Assembly: GCA_039028975.1 (NCBI GenBank)
Contig: JBCCHB010000082.1
Location: forward strand, 6,010 to 70,009
Reading direction: 5' to 3'
DNA from: JAHBNG01 sp039028975
GTDB lineage: Bacteria > Chloroflexota > Anaerolineae > Caldilineales > Caldilineaceae
DNA: 64,000 bases
The position numbers and the translations under genes were made by a program. Position 1 is the stretch's first letter. The number at the start of each line of letters is the position of its first letter. Shown piece by piece: positions 35,200 to 43,868 of the stretch. The notes beneath the pieces were generated by a model. The model searched no databases, was not told the origin of the DNA, and worked only from the letters and a program-made list of their open reading frames with translations.

Positions 35200-35643
35200 A
35201 TGGACACAATTCGTACAAATCAAATTGAAAAGACCAAGGCAGCGGTCGCGCAGATCGAAGACCTTTTCCAAGTCCATCCACAATCATATCTCTGGATCTA
35301 CAACTATTCAATCACTCATAGTGTACTTACGTTGATTGTTCACCAAGGGAATCATTTTGACGGTCTCAAAGTGGTCTGTGGTGGTTGTGATTACTTATCC
35401 GGTCCTCTACAAGGGGGACCCTACAACTTGACTCTTCGGTATAAGCCAGAAAGTCTGGATGATTTTCCACAGATTGAGATTTTAGGTAATGAGAATGAGC
35501 TCGTGATTATATGTAATCGCATTTCGATGCCCACGCCATTCCAAATCGACCCATCTAAAACCAATGGTGAGATTCCTGTTGAAATTAATACACGTCTTGC
35601 TCAACTCAGCAAGCAGATCGAACCGCCAACTGTGCAAAATTAG
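35200..35643 (+). CDS. 147-aa protein of unknown function
   Basis: I do not recognise a family. The protein appears globular and beta-rich after an N-terminal helix (TRTNQ-like IEKTKAAVAQIEDLF), with a Cys pair in KVVCGGCDYLSGP and no export signal. AGGAG about 13 bases upstream supports ATG 35200. The stop is 21 bp from the convergent stop of the pRiA4b-ORF3 pseudogene. It may be co-transcribed with the 130-aa unknown just upstream. Confidence 0.5.
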   Translation: MDTIRTNQIEKTKAAVAQIEDLFQVHPQSYLWIYNYSITHSVLTLIVHQGNHFDGLKVVCGGCDYLSGPLQGGPYNLTLRYKPESLDDFPQIEILGNENELVIICNRISMPTPFQIDPSKTNGEIPVEINTRLAQLSKQIEPPTVQN

Positions 35644-35664
35644 TCATACCTACTTTGATTCTTC

Positions 35665-37021
35665 TTACCACTCATCATCATAGCTTGGATACTGCTCTGG
35701 AGCTTTCCCATGTTCTTCTAACAAGATTGTCTCTTTGATTGTATCGTCATCTACATCGATTTTCTCTAGTTTAACATCAAAGCGCCAGTCATCCCCAAAG
35801 TCAAAATGATAGACCATTGTTGACCCTTTTTGAATCGGTAGGTCACCAATTGAAACTTCGTACGTCCACGGGCGTTCATCCATGTACGAGTGGAAGGCTC
35901 TCGCTTCGGTACCTGAGTGATTGGTATAGATAAACTCATGAAGATGATCACTATCAAAGTCATATGCCCTCAGAATGGCGTAACTTAACTCCTCCAATGT
36001 TCCTTGAGCCGGGATAGCAATCCGCCGCCAAACCGATTTTTGTAACGCAACTTTGAAGATGAATAGTCCCTCCTGGAACTCAAATTTTGGTAGGATTAAG
36101 TTATTTTGCCACTCGGGAAAATAGGGCTGGATCGAAGACTGCCAGTCTCCATATGGCAGCGTCTCAGTTGCGTCAAATTTTAGGATATTGCTGTAGTCAC
36201 TCATGTACTCAGCCGTTAGAGCCATAAAGAGTTCAAGCCAGGTTGTACGTCGAACTGCGTCAATTTGCCACCCTCTGCCCTCAGAGGGCATTTGAATATT
36301 CTACCTCTGGTGGAAGCAAGATATACATTGCCCGTTTACTCGACTAGCGACGACCCGAGGGTATTTGAATATTCAGCCTCTCAGGCGGTTCACCCGATTG
36401 GAGCGATATCAGGCCAAATAGGTCTGTCGAAGCAAGACTGTATAGACCCGGTCCATATGTGAATTCATCAGCCAAACTCGCCCCTGCTTCTGCCGATAAA
36501 CCTTCATCCGGGATCTGCCTAAATAGCAACTGCAAACCATACCAGGGATTACTGAATACGCCACGACTGTCCTCACCGATGATTTTAGGTGAAGAGCGCA
36601 GTAGCCAAGTCTCCAGCAGCGTAAAGTAGCGTTCTGTTTGATTAAGTTTCTGCCATGAATCGTGAATAGGCTCATTGAATACAAGGGTTGCTTTCTTACC
36701 ACTACCGTCCACAATCGTCAACCCAGAAGAGCGTGCCAGCAGATAGAGTCCATTTAGATATGGGTAGGATTTCTGCAGTGCGCGGCGGAGTTTATGTTTG
36801 TAAGGAATGGCCATACGCTGATTGAGTGCATCCAAAACCTTGGTTGGCATGTAGTGCTTTGCACTCAATGGCATCCCTTCTGCCACAAAATCGAGGAACG
36901 TTTGAAAGTCAGTCAAGATAGTTCCTGGTCCTTCTTGGCTGATGGTTGTATTGTGCAGCATCTCTTTTTTGGCATCGGATAATGTAAATATCTCCGTCAT
37001 CTGAGCTTCGGTTAGAAACAT
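35665..37021 (-). pseudogene. Plasmid pRiA4b ORF-3 family gene split by a 73-bp insertion
   Basis: Two adjacent frames encode one ancestral protein. The 5' part (37021-36344) reads to QSGEPPERLNIQIPSGRR and stops. The 3' part (36291-35665) begins MPSEGRGWQIDAVRR and carries the pRiA4b-ORF3/IS1096 passenger domain (FIFKVALQKSVWRRIAIP, then YEVSIGDLPIQKGSTMVYHF and FDFGDDW). The DNA GGGYATTTGAATATT occurs at 36286-36300 and 36359-36373, exactly 73 bp apart; joining the copies restores a continuous frame (RLNIQMPSEGRG). The flanks of the two copies also resemble each other, so this is a diverged tandem duplication. Both halves could still be translated separately. Confidence 0.75.
36286..36373. 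repeat. Direct repeat bounding a 73-bp insert
   Basis: GGGCATTTGAATATT at 36286-36300 and GGGTATTTGAATATT at 36359-36373 differ by one base. About 13 further bases next to each copy are also similar (CTACCTCTGGTGG against CAGCCTCTCAGGCGG). The unit length of 73 is not a multiple of three and breaks the gene. Confidence 0.8.
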
Positions 37022-37080
37022 CGTTTTCGCCTTTCTCCTTTCCCCTTATGACCCCAACCGCTAGTGTTATGTCCTACGGT

Positions 37081-37836
37081 TTAACGAAACAGATCCTTCT
37101 CGGGCGGACGGATGATTGATTGAATTGTCGCTTCCTCATCACGGACCCACTCGAAGCCACGAATTACGGAAATAGGAATGCGGGATGTATTTCCCTTGAC
37201 TAGTTCCGCTGCACCAGCCAGCTCATCAGCCACGCAGAGAGCTTGGACTCGAAACTCATAGCCGTGAGGATCTTGCTGACCTATGTAGCTTGTTACTGGT
37301 TGGAACCCTGCGATGCCGATGGCAATGTCTGTTTGCCCTTCGCGCCACGGCCGACCGAATGTATCTGATATGATGACCCCAATGTCCAGGCCATGCTCAC
37401 CTAATTCATCTCGTATGCGTTTAGCACTAGCATCTGGATCAATGGGTAGTAAAAGCGCACGTCCTAGCGCCCCAGTACTGGTCTGATCCACACCACTATT
37501 GGCACAAATAAATCCATGATGGGTCTCTGTAATAAGAACCGGGCCTGCTTGCCTTACTATTCGCTTTGACTCTTGCAGCACGATTTCAACAACAGCGGGA
37601 TCCTTGTCCCATTGATCTGCCCAGCTCTTGGCAAACGGAGAAGGTATAACTGACGAGAGCTCTACGGCGCGTCCTTCGGCTTTGGAGACGATCTTGGATG
37701 TTACGACGAGGATATCTCCGTCTCGAAGACCGCCCATAGAATCGCTGGCACTAAGGACGACTTGGGCTAAGTCCATTCCAGAAAGCACTTCCCCAATTCC
37801 CGTGATAGGAAAAATTTCAACAGGTCGAATGTTCAA
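37081..37836 (-). CDS. cofE: Coenzyme F420-0:L-glutamate ligase
   Basis: A 251-aa CofE-family enzyme that adds glutamate residues to F420-0 in the last step of coenzyme F420 synthesis. Family signatures are visible: GDILVVTSKIVSKAEGR, then ETHHGFICANSGVDQ, LLLPIDPDASAKRIRDEL and VIISDTFGRPWREGQTDIAI. The length fits the single-domain enzyme of archaea rather than the actinobacterial FbiB fusion. ATG 37836 begins MNIRPVEIFPITG. It indicates that the organism makes F420. No other F420 genes are in the window; a small membrane-protein gene lies upstream. Confidence 0.93.
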   Translation of the reverse strand: MNIRPVEIFPITGIGEVLSGMDLAQVVLSASDSMGGLRDGDILVVTSKIVSKAEGRAVELSSVIPSPFAKSWADQWDKDPAVVEIVLQESKRIVRQAGPVLITETHHGFICANSGVDQTSTGALGRALLLPIDPDASAKRIRDELGEHGLDIGVIISDTFGRPWREGQTDIAIGIAGFQPVTSYIGQQDPHGYEFRVQALCVADELAGAAELVKGNTSRIPISVIRGFEWVRDEEATIQSIIRPPEKDLFR

Positions 37837-37913
37837 TGGTCAATCCTATTTCTATATTTTGATCGCTCAATTATGTGAGATACTGGATTTACTTCGATAG
37901 CTTAGCCACACCA

Positions 37914-38300
37914 TCAACTGAACCAAGCAACAATGCAACTGCTAATGAGCATAACAATGGTGGTTGGTGCCCAGAGTATACGCTCCCATTTGCTGGGTGT
38001 AATGACATTTAAGATGGCGCCTAAAGCGCTATATGCCACGACCACCCAAATAAGTCTTTGTGACAAGCTAAACCAATTAGGTAAGATGACACCAGCCTTT
38101 GTTAGTACAATGATGCCGAATAATACAAGAATCATCATTTGAACAATAGCGACCACGCGCATATTCGGTGGTAAACGGCCAGGAAACTTTCCACCCATGG
38201 CCAGCTTGCCCCAAGGCATTCCAATAGCCAGCGCTAATTGAAAGAGGCTGGCTAATATGATGCAGAATACAAAGAGTTGTGCAGAGATAAGTGTAGCCAT
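37914..38300 (-). CDS. Small integral membrane protein, four predicted segments
   Basis: A 128-aa hydrophobic protein with about four membrane segments (QLFVFCIILASLFQLALAI, VVAIVQMMILVLFGIIVL, RLIWVVVAYSALGAILNVI and TTIVMLISSCIVAWF). Short charged loops contain GGKFPGRLPPNMR and PSKWERIL. No transporter motif or catalytic residue is recognised. It ends 78 bp upstream of cofE on the same strand and could share its transcript. Function unknown. Confidence 0.7.
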   Translation of the reverse strand: MATLISAQLFVFCIILASLFQLALAIGMPWGKLAMGGKFPGRLPPNMRVVAIVQMMILVLFGIIVLTKAGVILPNWFSLSQRLIWVVVAYSALGAILNVITPSKWERILWAPTTIVMLISSCIVAWFS

Positions 38301-38340
38301 AGTATAGTAGTCTGGCTCCGTAACGGATTGGATAATCCGA

Positions 38341-38502
38341 CTAATTGATCAAGCTCAAACTGCTGTATAGACCGTAGACCAACATGAGCCGCGAGCCAAC
38401 CGAAAAGATAGGACGCATTAGACTATTCGATTGGACTAATGAAGCCCACGCTGCCAAGGAGAGCCCTACAGCAAAAATGAGGACGACGAACTGAAAGCGA
38501 TA
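38341..38502 (-). other. Short hydrophobic open frame, possible small membrane protein or remnant
   Basis: Between the enolase-superfamily gene and the small membrane gene, the minus strand is open for 54 codons, from a TAA at 38503-38505 to the TAG at 38341-38343. It reads FQFVVLIFAVGLSLAAWASL and then SNSLMRPIFSVGSRLML, a plausible membrane segment. No ATG or GTG lies before the hydrophobic part, so it is more likely a gene remnant than a working gene. Confidence 0.3.
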
Positions 38503-38536
38503 TTAGAAAGCGATTAGATTCGCAATGCCGGCATAG

Positions 38537-39706
38537 TTACGGATAGACGACCAATCCTGTTCGCTGTTTCTCAATTAATTCCCAATTGTATGTGACGCCA
38601 AGCCCTGGCCCCTCTGGCACGTTGACGCAGCCATTTTCATCGACTGCTTCTAAGCTATCATCATAGCCATCTATATAGAGATCCGCGTTAATGCCAGGCA
38701 CCTTGGGGTGAACCAACCCCATTTCGTAGTAGTTACTGTTGCGGATCGCAGCCATTAGGTGACGTTGGGCTGGCCCTGGCGCGTGAACCTCTGCATCCAC
38801 ACCAAACCCTTCCGCAATGTGAGCAACCTTCATGCCACCTGTTATTCCACAATCATAAACGGGATCGACGCGTAAAAAGTCAGTGGCCTCAGCGACCAGG
38901 AAATCTGCCTTGGGTTCTATACCACGAACATGTTCACACTGTAAAATCGGTGTCTTGATCATCTGGCGCAGCTTGCGGTGAGCATATTGGGAGACGCCAC
39001 CATCCTTAAATGGATCTTCCAGCCACATAAAACCAGCCTCGTCGCAAGCCCGACCTACCTTGAGGGCATCGGAAAAAGTATTGTACTCACATGCTGGATC
39101 GATGAGTAAATCCATACGTCCCCCCACACGTTTACCCACCTCTAGCACGTTGGCTACTTCTTGGGAGATGGGGGCATCACCCCAGCCATGAATCTTGAAA
39201 GCTGGATAGCCCATTTCCAGACATTGTTCGGCAAAGTCGGCAAATGCTTCCGGGGAACTCAATCCGTCGGGCTGATAGTCACCATGATAGGTGCTGGCAT
39301 AAGCCGGCAATTTGGTACGCCAGCCACCCAGGAGTTCATAAACGGGTGCGTTATAGTACTTTCCCGCAATATCCCACAGACAAATGTCCACTAGCCCCAT
39401 GCTCATTTTGTCGTACTTACGCAGGGCACGCTTGACATCATTGTAGATCTTTTCCCGCTCTAAGGCATTTTTACCAATGAGGTAGCTGGCATAGAGGCGC
39501 AATTCGCCATACTCGGCTGGGCCACCACCAATCAAGATGCCGTCTATGCCTTGGTCCGTTTCGATTTTGAGGGCATAGCGGGAGGCTTTGCGCTTGGCAC
39601 CGGGTTCATAGACGCTATTAAAGCCATTATAGTCGCCTCCTAGTTCGGTAATCTCAAACCAGAATTCGTGGATCTCAATGCGGGTGATGATGGGTTTGTT
39701 TGTCAT
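38537..39706 (-). CDS. Mandelate racemase/muconate lactonizing family enzyme (enolase superfamily)
   Basis: A 389-aa enolase-superfamily protein, likely a sugar-acid dehydratase. Metal ligands are visible in order: Asp in LLIDPACEYN, Glu in FMWLEDPF, and Glu in ILQCEHVRG. The N-terminal half of the barrel shows a Lys in AFKIHGW, where the second Lys of the classical KxK is His, and a catalytic His lies in DAEVHAPG. It starts at ATG 39706 and is divergent from a sugar ABC transporter operon across a 500-bp region. It probably acts on the acid derived from the imported sugar; exact substrate unknown. Confidence 0.88.
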   Translation of the reverse strand: MTNKPIITRIEIHEFWFEITELGGDYNGFNSVYEPGAKRKASRYALKIETDQGIDGILIGGGPAEYGELRLYASYLIGKNALEREKIYNDVKRALRKYDKMSMGLVDICLWDIAGKYYNAPVYELLGGWRTKLPAYASTYHGDYQPDGLSSPEAFADFAEQCLEMGYPAFKIHGWGDAPISQEVANVLEVGKRVGGRMDLLIDPACEYNTFSDALKVGRACDEAGFMWLEDPFKDGGVSQYAHRKLRQMIKTPILQCEHVRGIEPKADFLVAEATDFLRVDPVYDCGITGGMKVAHIAEGFGVDAEVHAPGPAQRHLMAAIRNSNYYEMGLVHPKVPGINADLYIDGYDDSLEAVDENGCVNVPEGPGLGVTYNWELIEKQRTGLVVYP

Positions 39707-40206
39707 GGTTCCTCCTGGATATTCACGTTAGTAGGAGCATTGAATTATACTCAGTAGATTGCAGCGGAGCAAACAACTCCTGATGTCATTGCCTTTCAGG
39801 CGCGTTCGCATCTGAGGTTGCTTCACCTAACAGTACGATCGACTGGTACTTAGCACCGTCACAATTTAGAAAATTTTGGTCAGTTTACAAAGAATTCGTT
39901 TACTGTTACAATAGCGCGTATGAGCATTTTTGATGTAGCTTCTTAGGAATGGGAATGGAATACTTGTAAGATTTACAGGGCCATGCCTACATAAACACAC
40001 AAGTTATCTACGTCTTTCTCAATATCAGGTAGATGATCCATTTAAGCTGATTTGTCGCTCCCAATCAGTCAGCTACTCTTATCTCCCACAATATCCTTGT
40101 TCCCAAGATTGTTATCCCATGACCAAAATCTGAATAAGTTATCTGTCGTAGTAGCCAAAACTTGGCAAACGCAGTTCTTGATTTGCGATTCAAAGGAGGA
40201 TCCAAA
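39707..40206. other. 500-bp divergent intergenic region
   Basis: The region separates the enolase-superfamily gene from the sugar transporter operon. No gene is recognised in it. It carries one convincing plus-strand promoter (39884-39912) and leaves an unusually long leader of about 290 bases before the binding-protein gene, room for a regulatory RNA fold or operator sites. The ribosome site AAAGGAGGA is at 40192-40200. Confidence 0.6.
39884..39912 (+). promoter_or_regulatory. Sigma-70-type promoter upstream of the sugar ABC operon
   Basis: TTTACA (39884-39889) and TACAAT (39907-39912) are separated by exactly 17 bases. Each differs from consensus at one position. Transcription would start near 39919, about 290 bases before the binding-protein start. 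Confidence 0.6.
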
Positions 40207-41574
40207 GTGACTCAGAAACTGACGCGACGTACTTTTATGAAGCAGGCAGGATTGGCTGGTATTGGCTTAGCTTTAGCAAGTTGTGCAACCCCTGCTGCTC
40301 AGCCAGCAGCCTCTTCAGACGAAGCAGGCGCGCCATCCCAATACAAAGTGACAGAGATCATTGCTCCCTCTTGGTGGGCACCCCACGAGATTGAAGGCGC
40401 AGAAGCCTCCTTTAACTCTACCTTCAAAGAGCAGACGGGCCTGACGGTCAAGTATGACTTTATCGGCTCTGACTTCGATGCCAAAGTCTTCACCAACTTG
40501 GCCAGCGGCACTCCCTATGATGTGATTACCTTCAATGCTGATCGGGTTCCCCAATATCTGGAGCGGGGCATCCTACGCTCCATTGACGATCTGGTGGAGC
40601 GGGATGGCTATGACCTCTCCAACTTTGTGGACGGTGCGTTAGAGCAGTGGACCCATGACGGCGAGCTCTATGGCCTGACTGCGGATATGGGATCCTTCCA
40701 CTGTTACTTTAACAAAGCCCTCTTTGAGGCGGCTGGTTTGGAAGCACCAAGTCCACTCGATGATTGGTCTTGGGACGATCTACTAGAGTGGAGTAAAGCC
40801 CTGACGGTACGTGATGGAGATCAGATTACCCAATATGGCTTTGCTGCTGACACCAACTGGAACTGGGAAATCTGGCCCAATACAAATGGTGAATATGTCT
40901 TTGATGAGGGCATAACCAAATCTCTACTGGATAGCGATGCAGCCATTCAAGCGTACGATTTTTATCAGAGCCTGATGTATGAAGAGAACGTTGCTGTGAA
41001 GCCAGGTTCTATCCAGACTGGGGTCAACGAATTATTCCTAGCAGGTCAATTGGCCATCATGATGAACGGTACATGGCAGGTTGGCTGGTTGCGCAGCAAG
41101 AAGGAGGAAGTCTCCTTTAACTGGGATGTGGGTGTACAGCCCTATGGTTCGGCTGTGGGTGCTGACGGATGGCTTGTCCCCAACTTTACCGCGGGTTGGG
41201 TGATCCCCAATAATGCGCCAGATGTGGATGCAAGCTGGGAAGCGGTCAAGTTCTATGCTGGCGATACCTTTGCTGAGGATGTTATGTTTACGGCCCTTTC
41301 TGGTCTACCCACAACCAAGAGCGCGTTGGATGGTGCATGGTATGCCCAATGGCCCGACAATCCACCAGAGGGGTTGACGCCTGAGTTCTACGGCAAACTG
41401 CTCGAACATGGCGCGCCACGCCGTCACCTTCGTTTCGATCTTGGGTCAGAAGTTAACGCCAGTATGAATAAATTAGAGCTAATCTATTCCAACGAGGAAG
41501 AACCAGCCAACCTACTGCCAGGTCTAGCAGAGGAAGTCAATGCAGGATTGGCAACGCGACCATGGAATAGTTAA
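40207..41574 (+). CDS. Sugar ABC transporter substrate-binding lipoprotein
   Basis: A 455-aa family-1-type solute-binding protein. GTG 40207 is chosen because AAAGGAGGA ends 6 bases upstream; a TTG at 40162 is in frame but lacks a site. The N-terminus has a twin-arginine-like signal with a lipobox (RRTFMKQAGLAGIGLALASC), so it is lipid-anchored outside the membrane. The body shows the usual sugar-binder layout (YDVITFNADRVPQYLERGIL, then GLTADMGSFHCYFNKALFEA and FLAGQLAIMMNGTWQVGW). With the permeases at 42975 and 43855 it forms an importer; the ATPase is not in the window. Confidence 0.93.
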   Translation: MTQKLTRRTFMKQAGLAGIGLALASCATPAAQPAASSDEAGAPSQYKVTEIIAPSWWAPHEIEGAEASFNSTFKEQTGLTVKYDFIGSDFDAKVFTNLASGTPYDVITFNADRVPQYLERGILRSIDDLVERDGYDLSNFVDGALEQWTHDGELYGLTADMGSFHCYFNKALFEAAGLEAPSPLDDWSWDDLLEWSKALTVRDGDQITQYGFAADTNWNWEIWPNTNGEYVFDEGITKSLLDSDAAIQAYDFYQSLMYEENVAVKPGSIQTGVNELFLAGQLAIMMNGTWQVGWLRSKKEEVSFNWDVGVQPYGSAVGADGWLVPNFTAGWVIPNNAPDVDASWEAVKFYAGDTFAEDVMFTALSGLPTTKSALDGAWYAQWPDNPPEGLTPEFYGKLLEHGAPRRHLRFDLGSEVNASMNKLELIYSNEEEPANLLPGLAEEVNAGLATRPWNS

Positions 41575-41585
41575 TAGGCAGTTCC

Positions 41586-41653
41586 GCAAAAGTCGCACAC
41601 ATGTCTATACCGGCACGGGATGTGCTCCCTGGACGGTTGTGTGTGACTTTTGC
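41586..41653 (+). promoter_or_regulatory. Inverted repeat between binding-protein and downstream genes, possible attenuator
   Basis: GCAAAAGTCGCACACA (41586-41601) is the reverse complement of TGTGTGACTTTTGC (41640-41653), apart from a two-base gap. A smaller pairing may form in the 38-base loop. No T-run follows, so it may be an mRNA-stabilising or attenuating hairpin that keeps binding-protein levels above those of the permeases. Confidence 0.6.
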
Positions 41654-41695
41654 ACTATTGCAGAAAACCCATGACACCAGAAGAAAAATTTATGT

Positions 41696-42415
41696 TTGCT
41701 GCAAGGCTACCTTGTGGTTAAAGATGTACTGACATCAACGGCGGTGGCTGCAATGAATGCCCAGGCTGATGATGCCTTTCCTGCCAGCGGCAATGATGAA
41801 GAGGACAAATTTCGCCGTACCAGCTACGTTTCTCGATGGGGACCAGATTTTCAGAATCTGATTGACCATCCAAAGATGCTGCCTTATCTAGTCGGGTTGC
41901 TTGGCCCCAAAGTACGGGTCGACCATGACTACTGCATCTTTATGAACAAAGGAGCCTCACGTGGACGTCTCCATGGTGGAGAAACTGACCGTGCTGGCGA
42001 TCACTGGTATAAATACAGAGATGGTGTGATGCGCTATGGCCTAACGGTGGTGACCTTCTTTCTGAGCGAGGCAGCAGAGGGAGACGGAGGTTTTTGTTGC
42101 ATTCCTGGCAGCCATAAAAGCAACTTTGTGGATAGCTTGCCAGAGGATGTGCGCCATTATGAACGTGTGCCTCATTATGTGTTACAGCCCGCGGTAGAGG
42201 CGGGTGATGCGCTCATCTTTACAGAAGCGTTGATGCACGGGACAATGCGCTGGACGGCCAGTCACGAGCGCCGCGCCTTGCTCTATAAGTACAGCCCAGG
42301 CCATTCAGCTTGGTCACAAGCGTATTACAATCCTGCTGACTACCCAAATGCCACAGAGCAACAGATACGCATGATGGCACCACCGTCGGTGGGAAGATGG
42401 CCTGATACGGTATAG
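41696..42415 (+). CDS. Phytanoyl-CoA dioxygenase-like protein, 5' end apparently frameshifted
   Basis: A PhyH-family protein of 239 aa as read from TTG 41696. Family members often begin MTPEEKF-, and ATG 41671 encodes MTPEEKFMF in a different frame, reaching a stop at 41719-41721. A loss of two bases near 41698 would explain this, so the gene may be inactive, translated from TTG, or affected by a sequence error. The iron-binding HxD appears as H-G-G in GRLHGGETD, lacking Asp, and the distal His is in EALMHGTMRW. It sits inside a sugar transporter operon, suggesting a metabolic link. Confidence 0.7.
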   Translation: MLQGYLVVKDVLTSTAVAAMNAQADDAFPASGNDEEDKFRRTSYVSRWGPDFQNLIDHPKMLPYLVGLLGPKVRVDHDYCIFMNKGASRGRLHGGETDRAGDHWYKYRDGVMRYGLTVVTFFLSEAAEGDGGFCCIPGSHKSNFVDSLPEDVRHYERVPHYVLQPAVEAGDALIFTEALMHGTMRWTASHERRALLYKYSPGHSAWSQAYYNPADYPNATEQQIRMMAPPSVGRWPDTV

Positions 42416-42852
42416 TGTTTGATGAGTTATTTCGCATGATAGACAGTTTTAATCCATCGAGTGTATGGACATCATTTGGCGCATTTTCGATGGGCGTTAT
42501 GCAAGGGACCGGTCAGGTCGTACATCTCAAAGGACAAGTCTCTCTAGATATAGAGGGCCAAATTGTAGGCCAAGACGATATGCGAGCACAAACCCACAAA
42601 GCGTTGCAGAATATTCAAGCCGTTCTAGCAAGTGTGGGTGGAGAGATGCAGGATATCTTTTCGCTTACGCACTTTGTGACGGACATTGAAGCGTTCATGC
42701 AAACGGGGGATGTACGACTCAATTTTTTTGCAGAGCCGTTTCCAGTTACAACAACTGTTCAAGTCGTTCGGTTGTATGATCCTGACCTTTTGGTAGAAAT
42801 TACGGCTATCGCAGAGATCCCCCGAGGGCGCTTCAAACATCCTGAAAAGTAA
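42415..42852 (+). CDS. RidA/YjgF/UK114 family protein
   Basis: A 145-aa protein of the RidA family, trimeric enzymes that hydrolyse reactive imines or enamines. Family features are GAFSMGVMQGTGQVVHLKGQ, ALQNIQAVLASVGGEMQDIF and VEITAIAEIPRG. The GTG at 42415 overlaps the PhyH stop by one base, while ATG 42436 begins a more typical MIDSFNPSSVW; I cannot decide between them. Within a sugar-importer operon it may remove damaged intermediates of the imported sugar acids. A MITE-like hairpin follows the stop directly. Confidence 0.88.
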   Translation: MFDELFRMIDSFNPSSVWTSFGAFSMGVMQGTGQVVHLKGQVSLDIEGQIVGQDDMRAQTHKALQNIQAVLASVGGEMQDIFSLTHFVTDIEAFMQTGDVRLNFFAEPFPVTTTVQVVRLYDPDLLVEITAIAEIPRGRFKHPEK

Positions 42853-42856
42853 CCAT

Positions 42857-42940
42857 CTCAGCTCCGTTTGAAAACAGGTGTTGGGTCTCTTTGGAAGAAC
42901 TTGGGAAAACACCTGTTTTCAAAATGACCGCAGTATAATA
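42857..42940. mobile_element. MITE-like hairpin element A (84 bp)
   Basis: Perfect 16-bp inverted arms TTTGAAAACAGGTGTT (42867-42882) and AACACCTGTTTTCAAA (42908-42923) enclose 25 bases. The outer left end CTCAGCTCCG and the right end TGACCGCAGTA match those of a longer element at 52648. It lies just after the ridA-like gene and could also act as a terminator or mRNA hairpin. No coding capacity. Confidence 0.65.
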
Positions 42941-42974
42941 AATCAACTTGGCAGAATTTGAATAGAGTGGAATT

Positions 42975-43868
42975 ATGTTAGGTCGTACCTCCAGACGTCG
43001 TTTCTATGAAAATCTCAGTGGGTGGCTCTTTATTGCTCCGCTATGGCTATGGGTTCTTGCCTTTACGGCTTACCCGCTTGTAGACTCGTTGCGTCTCAGC
43101 TTTCGCAAATGGAACCCGCTTGGGTTGGATGAATACGTTGGATTGGCCAACTATCAAGAGTTGGCTGGTGATTGGGTCTTTTGGCTGGCCTATAAGAACG
43201 CCCTGTACTATGCGTTGCTGACCATTCCGGCTGGATTGATATGGGGTGTTGCCGTGGCACTGGCGCTGCAGAACATTCGCTGGCGGGCATTTTTACGCGC
43301 ACTCTACTTCATGCCAACTGTTACCTCTAGTGTTGCCATTGCCATCTTCTGGGCGCTCATTTTTCAGGTTGACTATGGCCTTCTCAATAACTTCTTGGGG
43401 TTCTTTGGTGTGGAAGGGCCAAATTGGTTAGGTCATACATCTTGGGCGTTGCCGTCGGTTTCGTTGGTAGTGGTTTGGATGGGGACAGGCTACTGGATGG
43501 TTATCTTTCTGGCTGCGCTGCTGGACATTCCCCAGGATTACATCGACGCGGCCAAGGTGGATGGGGCTTCGTTCTGGCAAGGCTTTCGCTACGTTACGTT
43601 GCCATTGCTCACACCATCTATCTTCTTCTATATCACTAGCGGTCTGATCACAGTCTGGCTACAATTTGAGATCGTCTATGTAATGACGAGTGGTGGTCCA
43701 GCCAATTCGACCCTGATGCCAGCCGTTCACCTTTATACCGAAGCGTGGTCACGTCTACGGATGGGATATGCCTCATCCATTGCCTGGGTAATGGCCGTCA
43801 TTATTTTCGCTCTGACAGCCATTCATTTTTTCCTGGCACGAAAGTGGGTTCACTATGATTTCCGATAG
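42975..43868 (+). CDS. Sugar ABC transporter permease (MalF/UgpA type)
   Basis: A 297-aa inner-membrane permease with six segments. It opens RRRFYENLSGWLFIAPLWLW and has the EAA loop in LLDIPQDYIDAAKVDGASFW, the site for ATPase docking. It is the first of two permeases, and its end overlaps the second by 14 bp, so the two are co-translated. ATG 42975 follows the MITE-like hairpin by 34 bp; AGAGTGGAATT upstream is a weak ribosome site. Confidence 0.94.
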   Translation: MLGRTSRRRFYENLSGWLFIAPLWLWVLAFTAYPLVDSLRLSFRKWNPLGLDEYVGLANYQELAGDWVFWLAYKNALYYALLTIPAGLIWGVAVALALQNIRWRAFLRALYFMPTVTSSVAIAIFWALIFQVDYGLLNNFLGFFGVEGPNWLGHTSWALPSVSLVVVWMGTGYWMVIFLAALLDIPQDYIDAAKVDGASFWQGFRYVTLPLLTPSIFFYITSGLITVWLQFEIVYVMTSGGPANSTLMPAVHLYTEAWSRLRMGYASSIAWVMAVIIFALTAIHFFLARKWVHYDFR

